Assembly: GCA_017458125.1 (NCBI GenBank)
Contig: JAFTGB010000072.1
Span: 25,585 to 89,584, forward strand
DNA length: 64,000 nucleotides
DNA from: Prevotella sp.
Lineage (GTDB): Bacteria > Bacteroidota > Bacteroidia > Bacteroidales > Bacteroidaceae
Direction of reading: 5' to 3'
The notes under the pieces are model-generated. The model searched no databases, was not told where the DNA came from, and saw only the letters and a program-made list of their open reading frames with translations. A program made the position numbers and the translations under genes. Shown one piece after another: positions 36,370 through 43,584 of this stretch; the stretch's first letter is position 1, and every line of letters starts with the position of its first letter.

Positions 36370-39345
36370 TTATTTATTATTTACAATGAATTCTGCCTCG
36401 ACGATGCGGAGCTCGCTGCGCGGCTGGTCGCCGTCCTTGGCCTTGTAGAGGTCCAGTTCGCCTGCGGCAGGCTGCGCCACCTCCACGATGCCACCAAAAG
36501 CGTCCTTGTCCGTGCCTGCTCCTTTGAGGCGGATGGTCACCTCGTCCGTGCGCACTGGCTTCACTGGTTTCAGGTGGACGTAGCCCAAGCTGCGCTCCGT
36601 CTCACCGCTCCAGATGAGCTGCCGCCCGGCGTAGACCTCCAACGGATAGCTGCGCAGGCGCCATCCCGTCAGCTTCAGACAGATGTCGCTGACCACGGCC
36701 TTGCGCGCCAGACGGTATGTTATCCAACCGGTAGACAGCCGTCCGTCGTTCTTCCATTCCGTCAACTCGTTGTCGTCGTAGCTGTTAGCGGCCTGCTGGC
36801 TGTCATAACCAGCCCGAGCAGACACGATGGGGATGGCCTGCGCACGCTGGATGAACGACGGAGTCTGCAGCGTCTCGCCACGGTCCAGCCTGCCTTTCAG
36901 CGTCAGCTGGGGCAGGTAGTGCGCCGCATCAACGCTATGAGTCTTCAGTTCCAAGTAGGCCGGTTTCAGTCCGTCAGCACACGCCGACAGGCAGATGGTG
37001 CCCGCATTCACCGTGCTGCGCACCAGCACGCGGTTGACACCACAGGCCACGGGCAGCGTCGTTGCGCCGACGTAGTTGTCGGGGGCACCCTTGCCGATGC
37101 CGCCCAGCCAGCGTCCTTCGCCCCACAAGGCAAAGTTGACCATGCGGTCGTCCAACGGGCAGCGCCGTCCCTCACGGTCCAGCACCTCCACCTCGACCAA
37201 GGCCATATCCGCCCCGTCGGCCTTCATGCCCTCGGGGTTCTCCGTGGCGGTGAGCTTCAGCTGGTAGGGTTCGCCCGCCGTCTCCACCCGGTAGCGGCTG
37301 CCGTCGGAGCCTGCGGCCTCCAGCACGCCCGGCTCGTAGGGCACGTCGTCGAACGTGAACAGGTAGTGGTGGCTGCGCCGTCCCTTGCCCATGCTCCTGC
37401 CGTTGAGCAGCAGTTCCACCTCGTCAGCCGTAGAGACGACATAGACGGGTTTCACCGTTCCTGCGGGGTAGTTCCAGTGACCTATTATATAAGTACGCGC
37501 AGCCTCATCGTCCACCCAGCCGCTCCACATCACCTGATGGGCGTAGAAGGCATCCTTGGGTATGCGCATGGCGTCGGTCACGCCGCTGGTGCGGTAGTTC
37601 GACTCGCCCCGGTGGTGCGTGTTGGTGTCGGAGAAGACAATCTTGACGCCACCCGCCGACACGCGCGTGCCCGTGCCGGGACGCTCGCACCAGTAGTCGT
37701 ACCAGCGTCGTACCATCTCGACGGCCAACTGGTCCATGTTACGATTGTAGTCTGTTGCAGGCTTGCCGCGATAGAGCGGACCGTCGCCTTCCTTGTGGAA
37801 GGGGTAGCTGTAGGCGTCCCAATAGTTGCGCAGTCCTTCGTCGCGGCAGTATTCCATGGCCCACATGGGGTGTTTGTGCGACTTGTTGATGTAGAGCATC
37901 TCGCCGCCATACTCCGCCTCGTCAATGTCGAGCATCTCGCGGCTGCCTATGGCACGTCCGCCCGACGGGTCGTAAGTGTCGCGTATCTTTTTCATCTCCA
38001 GCATGTGTTCGCGGCTGATGCTCTCGTTGCCGCACTCGTAGAACAGTATGCTGGGATTGTTGCGGTTGTAGATGATGGCATCCCGCATCAGCGCCGTGCG
38101 CTGCTGCCAGCGCGGGCCCTCCACGTCCTTTTCGGCATCGCCTGCCGGCATGGCCTGTATGAGTCCCACGCGGTCGCACGACTCGATGTCCTGTTTCCAT
38201 GGCGTGACGTGCATCCATCGCACCACGTTGCCGCCCGACTCCACCATCAGGGCGTTGGAGTAGTCGCTGAGCCATGCCGGCACGGACAGCCCCACTGCCG
38301 GCCACTCGTTCGACGTGCGCTGGGCGTAGCCGTGCACCATCAGCACGCGGTCGTTGAGCCACACTTTGCCCTCGCCGAAGCGCGTCTTGCGGAAACCGGT
38401 GCGTGTGGTGACGCAGTCGCCGCGTGTCGTTCCCTCTTGCAGGCTGGTCTTGACGGTATACAGGTAGCCGTAGCCCCACGACCAGAAGTGCAGGCCGTCC
38501 ACAGCCTGCGCCGCCGTCACCGTCCGCGTCTCGCCGGGTTGCAGCGTGACGCTCTCGCCATGGAAGCGTGCCACCTCGCTGCCGTCGGCATCCGTCACCA
38601 ACGCCTGGTAGGTGAAGGTGCGTGGCCGTGTGTCGTCGTTTCTCACCTGCGACTCAGCATGTATCACAGCCTTGCGGGCAGCAATGTCGAAGTCAGTGGC
38701 ATAGATATAGGTTCCCGTCGTACCGAGGCTGGAGTAGAGGGGCAGCGTCTGGTAGAGCCTGTCGGTCAGATGCAGGAAGACGTTCTTGGAAATGCCGCCG
38801 TAGTTGGCGTTGAAGTTGCGGTCGTTCCACTGGTAGCGGCTGTCGTACTGTCGTGAGCGGTACGTCCAGCTGTTGTCGCAGCGCACGGCAATGACGTTCT
38901 GGCCGCTCCTTACGTATGGTGTCAGGTCGAAACCGCAGGCCATCACGCCGTTCTCGCTGTAGCCTACATGGCGACCGTTCACGTAGACGTCGGCACCCTG
39001 ACGAACTCCCTCGAACTCTACGAACACCTTTGCTTCCACCACGTCGGGCAGCACAAAGTGCTTGCGGTACCAGACTATCGTGTCCGTCAGGTCCGCAATG
39101 TCGCGGCGGAACGCCTCACTGCCGTTGAAAGCGTAGGGCAGCGTGACGGGGAGCCAGTCGCGGTCGTCATAGTCGGCACCGCCAGCCTCGGCCACGTCGC
39201 CGACGGCCAGCAGCCAGTCGGCGTTGAAGTTCAGCTTCTGGCGTTCAAAAGCCTCTGCCGCCACAGCACTGGCCACCATCAGCATGACCGTCAGCAAACG
39301 CTGTCCCCAGCGTAGTCTGACCGCATTTTTCATCATTGCCATCAT
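36370..39345 (-). CDS. GH2-family beta-galactosidase-like enzyme, secreted, with C-terminal beta domains
   Basis: The 991-residue protein could start at the ATG at 39345 (MMAMMKN) or 39333; a signal peptide follows in either case. Residues ~35-210 are the GH2 sugar-binding domain (TIVWYRKHFVLP, VFVEFEGVRQGADVYVNG). The barrel region has ENGVMACG, WNDRNFNANYGGI, VVRWMHVTPWKQD and the acid/base motif ILFYECGNESIS. A DUF4982-like domain (~640-690, ADEVELLLNGRSMGKG) and Ig-like and discoidin-like domains follow to the C-terminus (SARAGYDSQQAANSYDDNEL). It leads the minus-strand operon behind a clear promoter. A galactan side-chain role is likely but not proven. Confidence 0.87.
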   Translation of the reverse strand: MMAMMKNAVRLRWGQRLLTVMLMVASAVAAEAFERQKLNFNADWLLAVGDVAEAGGADYDDRDWLPVTLPYAFNGSEAFRRDIADLTDTIVWYRKHFVLPDVVEAKVFVEFEGVRQGADVYVNGRHVGYSENGVMACGFDLTPYVRSGQNVIAVRCDNSWTYRSRQYDSRYQWNDRNFNANYGGISKNVFLHLTDRLYQTLPLYSSLGTTGTYIYATDFDIAARKAVIHAESQVRNDDTRPRTFTYQALVTDADGSEVARFHGESVTLQPGETRTVTAAQAVDGLHFWSWGYGYLYTVKTSLQEGTTRGDCVTTRTGFRKTRFGEGKVWLNDRVLMVHGYAQRTSNEWPAVGLSVPAWLSDYSNALMVESGGNVVRWMHVTPWKQDIESCDRVGLIQAMPAGDAEKDVEGPRWQQRTALMRDAIIYNRNNPSILFYECGNESISREHMLEMKKIRDTYDPSGGRAIGSREMLDIDEAEYGGEMLYINKSHKHPMWAMEYCRDEGLRNYWDAYSYPFHKEGDGPLYRGKPATDYNRNMDQLAVEMVRRWYDYWCERPGTGTRVSAGGVKIVFSDTNTHHRGESNYRTSGVTDAMRIPKDAFYAHQVMWSGWVDDEAARTYIIGHWNYPAGTVKPVYVVSTADEVELLLNGRSMGKGRRSHHYLFTFDDVPYEPGVLEAAGSDGSRYRVETAGEPYQLKLTATENPEGMKADGADMALVEVEVLDREGRRCPLDDRMVNFALWGEGRWLGGIGKGAPDNYVGATTLPVACGVNRVLVRSTVNAGTICLSACADGLKPAYLELKTHSVDAAHYLPQLTLKGRLDRGETLQTPSFIQRAQAIPIVSARAGYDSQQAANSYDDNELTEWKNDGRLSTGWITYRLARKAVVSDICLKLTGWRLRSYPLEVYAGRQLIWSGETERSLGYVHLKPVKPVRTDEVTIRLKGAGTDKDAFGGIVEVAQPAAGELDLYKAKDGDQPRSELRIVEAEFIVNNK

Positions 39346-39377
39346 GTGCTTTTTCTCGCGTTTTTAGTCTTGGTTGG

Positions 39378-39408
39378 CAAAAGTACGAAAAAAAGCGCGC
39401 AACACAAA
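39378..39408 (-). promoter_or_regulatory. Promoter of the seven-gene minus-strand RG-I operon
   Basis: The minus strand reads TTTG (39408-39405), 19 nt, TACTTTTG (39385-39378), a full match. It starts 33 bases upstream of the GH2 ATG. Confidence 0.8.
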
Positions 39409-39444
39409 ATAAATTCATTTGTTTTTATTATAAGAATAATGTCG

Positions 39445-39452
39445 TACCTTTG
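39445..39452 (+). promoter_or_regulatory. -7 promoter box of the GH115 gene
   Basis: TACCTTTG at 39445-39452, 22 bases before the ATG at 39475. The nearest upstream TTTG (39418-39421) is 23 nt away, slightly long. It is paired divergently with the operon promoter. Confidence 0.65.
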
Positions 39453-39474
39453 CAATCGGAAAAACGAAGAAACG

Positions 39475-41751
39475 ATGAAGAAACGCCTATTGTACGTCAT
39501 AGCCGCCGTGCTGGCTATGGCTTGCGGCCCGACGACGGCCTCAGCAGCAGAAGTGGTGTGGTTCGACGGCAGCCACCCCGTCACCTATAGTCTGCCACGG
39601 ACGGTGGAGCCCGTGGTGAGCGCAGCCTTGGAGATGTGGAAGGACGACATGCGACAGGTGACAGGTCTGGTGCCACAGCCCGCCAAGGACGCCGCCATCC
39701 GCATCGTCACTGCTCAGGGCGGCGACGACGGTTTCCGCCTCAGCGTGAGCAACAGCCAGGTCGTCGTCTGCGGGTTCAGCCCGCGCGGCACGGCCTACGC
39801 TCTGTTAGAGCTGTCGCGCATGGCGGGCGTGTCGCCCTGGATATGGTGGGGCGACGTGGTGCCGGAGCGCAAGAGCCGCCTGTCCATGGCCGCCGACTTC
39901 ACCATGGAACATCACCCCAGCGTCGAGTACCGGGGCATCTTTCTCAACGACGAAGACTGGTCGCTGCGACCGTGGAGCAGCCTGACTTACGAGCCGGGGG
40001 CCAAGGGGCGCATAGGCACGCAGACCTACCGCCGCATCTTCCAGCTGCTGCTGCGCCTGCGGGCCAACGCCGTGTGGCCGGCCATGCACGAGGGCACCAC
40101 GGCATTCTTCCAGCTGCCGGGGGCTAAAGCCGTGGCCGACAGCTTCGGCATCGTCATCGGCACCAGCCACTGCGAACCGCTGTTGCGCAACAATGTCGGC
40201 GAGTGGGACACGGCCGTGCGCGGCCGCTTCAACTACCGCACCAACCGCCAGACCGTGCACGACTACTGGACGGAACGGTTGCGCGAGGTCAGCACGTCGC
40301 AAGGCAATATGTTCACCATTGGCATGCGCGGCATCCACGACAGTTCGATGGAGGGCTACACGACGGACGAAGAGAAACTGGAGGCCCTACAACAGGTCAT
40401 CGACGACCAGCAGCAGCTGCTGCGCCGCCACGTCGGCGACCCGTCAGGACTGATGCAGGTATTCGTGCCCTACAAGGAGGTGCTGCAGCTCTACGAGCGC
40501 GGTCTCCGCGTGCCCGACTACGTGACGCTGCTGTGGTGCGACGACAACTACGGCTACATGACGCGCTTCTCGTCGGCCGCCGAACAGCGGCGCACGGGCG
40601 GCGGTGGCGTCTACTACCACCTGAGCTACTGGGGACGCCCGCACGACTACCTATGGCTGACGACCACCCAGCCGGGACTCATCTACAACGAGATGCGCCA
40701 GGCCTACGACCACGGCATGCGCCGCCTGTGGATAGCCAACGTGCACGACCCCAAGGTGGCCGCCTACGACCTGGAACTGTTTCTCGACATGGCGTGGGAC
40801 ATCGACGCCGTCAGCGGCGCAACGCTCACCAACCACTACCGCCGCTGGCTCTGCCGCCAGTTCGGCGAGGAGGCCGGACGCCTGCTGCTGCCTGTCATGC
40901 ACGACTTCTTCCGCCTCTGCGCCGTGCGCCGCCCGGAGTTCATGGGGTGGACACAGGTGGAGCTGGACAAAAAGAAATATGCCCGCGGACTGTCTCCCGT
41001 CACCACCGTCGGCCTGACGCGCCAGGAGGCAGACGTGCGGATGGCGGCGTTCGACAGCATCGCGGCCGTCGTCAAACAGGCCGCCACGCTGGTACGTCCT
41101 GAGCTGAGCGACGCCTTCTTTGCCGCCATCACCTACCCCGTCATGGCCACGGCGGCCATGAACCGCAAGCTGCTCAGCACCGGCACCGCCAGCCACGAGG
41201 CCTACGAGGAGATACGGTCGCTGACGCGCCGCTACAACGAGATGTGTCACGGCAAGTGGCGCCACCTGATGGATGCCGCCCCGCGCCGACTGCCCGTCTT
41301 CGGCGACGTCAGTGCCACGCTGGCTCCCGACACGCTGGCAGGGCGCACGGTGGTGACGCACAACGCCTGCGACTACGCCGAGGCCACCACGGGCACGGCG
41401 GTCGTCCAGATGCTGGGCCACTCCATGCAGGCCGTCGCCATGCCCAAGGACGGCACGCTGACTTACCGCTTCAGCGTGGACCGCGAGGGTGACTATACGC
41501 TCACCACGGCTCTCGTACCCACCCACCCTGCCGACAACGGCGACCTGCGCTACAGCGTCGCTGTCGACGGCGGTCAGCCCACCGTGTTCTCGCTGAAAGA
41601 GCCTTTCCGCTCCGAGCGCTGGAAACAGAACGTGCTCAACTGCCAGACGCGCCGCAGCCTGTCCGTTCACCTCACCGCCGGCACCCACACGCTTGCGCTC
41701 CACGCCTTGGATGCGCACGTCGTCTTCGACCAGTGGATGCTCGTTTTTTAG
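39475..41751 (+). CDS. GH115 alpha-glucuronidase, secreted
   Basis: About 758 residues from ATG 39475; an open frame extends upstream to 39346 but runs through the promoter box, so the later start is used. A signal peptide (MKKRLLYVIAAVLAMACGPTTASA) is followed by an alpha/beta domain (SNSQVVVCGFSPRGTAYALL), the GH115 hallmark YRGIFLNDEDWSLRPW, RANAVWPAMHEGTTAFF, GIVIGTSHCEPLLRNN, VTLLWCDDNYGYM and HLSYWGRPHDYLWL, and a C-terminal beta domain. It is a little shorter than typical GH115 (around 800-950). GH115 enzymes remove glucuronate or 4-O-methylglucuronate from xylan or arabinogalactan. In this RG-I locus the target may be glucuronate on galactan or arabinogalactan side chains (inference), which fits uxuA across the divergent promoter. 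Confidence 0.9.
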   Translation: MKKRLLYVIAAVLAMACGPTTASAAEVVWFDGSHPVTYSLPRTVEPVVSAALEMWKDDMRQVTGLVPQPAKDAAIRIVTAQGGDDGFRLSVSNSQVVVCGFSPRGTAYALLELSRMAGVSPWIWWGDVVPERKSRLSMAADFTMEHHPSVEYRGIFLNDEDWSLRPWSSLTYEPGAKGRIGTQTYRRIFQLLLRLRANAVWPAMHEGTTAFFQLPGAKAVADSFGIVIGTSHCEPLLRNNVGEWDTAVRGRFNYRTNRQTVHDYWTERLREVSTSQGNMFTIGMRGIHDSSMEGYTTDEEKLEALQQVIDDQQQLLRRHVGDPSGLMQVFVPYKEVLQLYERGLRVPDYVTLLWCDDNYGYMTRFSSAAEQRRTGGGGVYYHLSYWGRPHDYLWLTTTQPGLIYNEMRQAYDHGMRRLWIANVHDPKVAAYDLELFLDMAWDIDAVSGATLTNHYRRWLCRQFGEEAGRLLLPVMHDFFRLCAVRRPEFMGWTQVELDKKKYARGLSPVTTVGLTRQEADVRMAAFDSIAAVVKQAATLVRPELSDAFFAAITYPVMATAAMNRKLLSTGTASHEAYEEIRSLTRRYNEMCHGKWRHLMDAAPRRLPVFGDVSATLAPDTLAGRTVVTHNACDYAEATTGTAVVQMLGHSMQAVAMPKDGTLTYRFSVDREGDYTLTTALVPTHPADNGDLRYSVAVDGGQPTVFSLKEPFRSERWKQNVLNCQTRRSLSVHLTAGTHTLALHALDAHVVFDQWMLVF

Positions 41752-41795
41752 GCAAGGAAATTCGCGTCTCTAACCATTTCATATTCACCGCATTA

Positions 41796-41839
41796 GAATT
41801 TTATGCCCCGCGGCACCGAATTTTATGCCCCACGGCACC
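41796..41839 (+). repeat. Two tandem 22-bp repeats downstream of GH115
   Basis: Units 41796-41817 and 41818-41839 (GAATTTTATGCCCC[G/A]CGGCACC) differ at one base. Confidence 0.85.
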
Positions 41840-41975
41840 AAAAAGTATCATCCGTTGTGGTAAATCGGCTAATCAAATTTGGAACCGCCGGCAATCAAAT
41901 TCGCCACCGTCGCTGATACTTTTTACCACCGTCGCTGATGTTTTACCATCGCGCCGCTGACACTTTCTGTTTGTT
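41840..41975. repeat. Degenerate direct and inverted repeat cluster before the toxin-antitoxin pair
   Basis: AAAAAGTATCA (41840-41850) is inverted as TGATACTTTTT (41914-41924). From about 41904 there are three tandem, degenerate units of CACCGTCGCTGATACTTTTTAC type. Between them GGCTAATCAAATTTGGAACC and GGCAATCAAATTCGCCACC form another imperfect pair. The stretch has no convincing reading frame and no terminator with a T-run. Confidence 0.7.
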
Positions 41976-42032
41976 TGGTTGAAAAAACAGCATAACTAAT
42001 GTCATTTTCCTTGTTCATTATTTCGATATTTG

Positions 42033-42063
42033 TTTGTTTTTTCAATAATTTTACCTAACTTTG
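42033..42063 (+). promoter_or_regulatory. Promoter of the YafQ-type toxin-antitoxin pair
   Basis: TTTG (42033-42036), 19 nt, TAACTTTG (42056-42063), an exact consensus promoter 26 bases before the antitoxin ATG at 42090. Confidence 0.82.
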
Positions 42064-42089
42064 CAGCAGAATTTAAAACTTACTCATTT

Positions 42090-42293
42090 ATGGCAACAGC
42101 TACATTGGAGCATATCTCACTCGAAGTTCCCTCTTTTGAGGTGGCATTTCTCCGCACACTGTCCAAGAAGATGGGATGGACTATGAAAAGACAGCGGAAA
42201 AGCGGTTTGCAGCAGGCAATAGAAGATGTTGAGGCGGGCCGCGTGTATGAGGCGAAGAGCGTGGAGGACCTGATGGAGCAACTGAATGCATGA
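42090..42293 (+). CDS. Antitoxin of a YafQ-type pair
   Basis: 67 residues from ATG 42090 (MATATLEHISLEVPSFEVAF); the open frame upstream covers the promoter, so the longer start is rejected. It is small and charged with an acidic C-terminal half (EDVEAGRVYEAKSVEDLMEQ), as in toxin-neutralising tails. The N-terminus could form a short beta-strand/helix DNA-binding fold, but no named antitoxin domain is obvious. It overlaps the toxin start by 4 bp (ATGA), the usual coupling in type II modules. It probably represses its own promoter. Confidence 0.8.
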   Translation: MATATLEHISLEVPSFEVAFLRTLSKKMGWTMKRQRKSGLQQAIEDVEAGRVYEAKSVEDLMEQLNA

Positions 42294-42565
42294 AATATAC
42301 CATTCATTACTCTGGACGATTTAAGAAATCGTACAAACTCTGCAAACGACGCGGACTGAACATCGACAATTTCGAGCAAGTAGTGCGTCTGCTGGCAGCA
42401 ACTGGAAAATTGCCCGCAAAATATCAGCCACACATCCTTTCTGTTAAATATGCCGGCATCTGGGAATGTCATATAGAACCCAACTGGCTACTGCTCTGGA
42501 AACAAAACGATACAGAACTGACGCTACTCCTGCTTGACACGGGTACTCACTCCGATGTGTTCTAA
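42290..42565 (+). CDS. YafQ/RelE-superfamily mRNA interferase toxin
   Basis: The 91-residue protein has YafQ-family features: IHYSGRFKKSYKLCKRRGLN, LPAKYQPHILS, GIWECHIEPNWLLLWK and the C-terminal LLLLDTGTHSDVF, which contains the conserved THS(D/E) catalytic-His region. RelE-fold toxins cut mRNA on the ribosome. It is translationally coupled to the antitoxin. The pair sits between the two arms of the RG-I locus, where it may stabilise the region (inference). Confidence 0.9.
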   Translation: MKYTIHYSGRFKKSYKLCKRRGLNIDNFEQVVRLLAATGKLPAKYQPHILSVKYAGIWECHIEPNWLLLWKQNDTELTLLLLDTGTHSDVF

Positions 42566-42624
42566 ACAAACGGTTATTCTCAAACAAACTATACCCATCT
42601 GATTTCACTAAAACTACTAAAAAC

Positions 42625-43566
42625 ATGGATTACTACTTGGCAAACGAACAACGCTACGACAACGGAATGCAATACGAGCGGTGCGGACGCACAGGCGTGC
42701 TGCTGCCCAAGGTCAGCTTGGGACTGTGGCATAACTTCGGAGGCGTGGACCCCTACGAGCGTTCACGGCAAATCATCAGGTATGCCTTCGACCACGGCAT
42801 CACCCACTTGGACCTGGCCAACAACTACGGGCCGCCCTACGGCTCAGCGGAGCAGACGCTGGGCCGCATCATGGACGACGACCTGAAACCCTACCGCGAC
42901 GAGCTTTTCATATCGACCAAGGCGGGCTACGACATGTGGCCCGGCCCCTACGGCAACTGGGGCTCGCGCAAGTACCTCATGGCCAGCCTCGACCAGTCGC
43001 TCAGACGCATGCACTTGGAATATGTCGACCTGTTCTACTCGCACCGCTACGACCCCGACACACCGCTTGAGGAGACGCTGCAGGCACTTGTCGACGTCGT
43101 CCGCCAGGGCAAAGCACTCTACGTGGGCATCTCGCGCTGGCCGTTGGAGGCCACACGGACAGCCATCAGCTACCTGCGCCAGCGCGACGTGCCACTGCTG
43201 ATATACCAGGGACGGCTGAACATGTTGGACCGCGAACCGCAGGACGAAGGCATCCTGCAATTGTGCCATGAGGAGGGCGTGGGCTTCATCTCGTTCTCGC
43301 CGTTAGCCCAGGGCCTGCTGACCGACCGCTACCTGAACGGCATACCGCAGGACTCACGCATGGCCAAAGAGAAATTTCTGCGCCACGAGATGCTGACTCC
43401 CGAACTGCTGCAACAGCTGAAGGCATGGAACGCCGAAGCCCAGGGTGAGGGTCGCACGCTGGCCGAGTATGCCCTGCGCTGGATTCTGAAGCAGCAGGGC
43501 GTGACCTCGGTGCTGGTGGGAGCCAGCAGTACCGAGCAACTGGCCAAGAACCTCAAGTGCGTATAA
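42625..43566 (+). CDS. Aldo/keto reductase, YghZ (AKR14)-like, short C-terminus
   Basis: The 313-residue cytoplasmic protein closely follows YghZ-type reductases: YERCGRTGVLLPKVSLGLW, FDHGITHLDLANNYGPPYGSAE, FISTKAGYDMWPGPYG, YVDLFYSHRYDPDTPLEE (catalytic His region), and SFSPLAQGLLTDRYL with nucleotide-binding VLVGASSTEQL. The protein stops at LAKNLKCV, whereas relatives usually continue for some 20-30 residues that help close the active site. YghZ reduces L-glyceraldehyde 3-phosphate and other aldehydes. It is 18 bp upstream of a GH2 gene and likely co-transcribed with it. A role in handling lactaldehyde or related sugar products is possible, not shown. Confidence 0.88.
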   Translation: MDYYLANEQRYDNGMQYERCGRTGVLLPKVSLGLWHNFGGVDPYERSRQIIRYAFDHGITHLDLANNYGPPYGSAEQTLGRIMDDDLKPYRDELFISTKAGYDMWPGPYGNWGSRKYLMASLDQSLRRMHLEYVDLFYSHRYDPDTPLEETLQALVDVVRQGKALYVGISRWPLEATRTAISYLRQRDVPLLIYQGRLNMLDREPQDEGILQLCHEEGVGFISFSPLAQGLLTDRYLNGIPQDSRMAKEKFLRHEMLTPELLQQLKAWNAEAQGEGRTLAEYALRWILKQQGVTSVLVGASSTEQLAKNLKCV

Positions 43567-43584
43567 ACACAACACCAACAGACT

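Noticed and set aside
36574-38856. A 760-codon plus-strand frame opposite the GH2 gene
   Set aside because: Antisense shadow with Val/His/Arg-rich, family-less translation.
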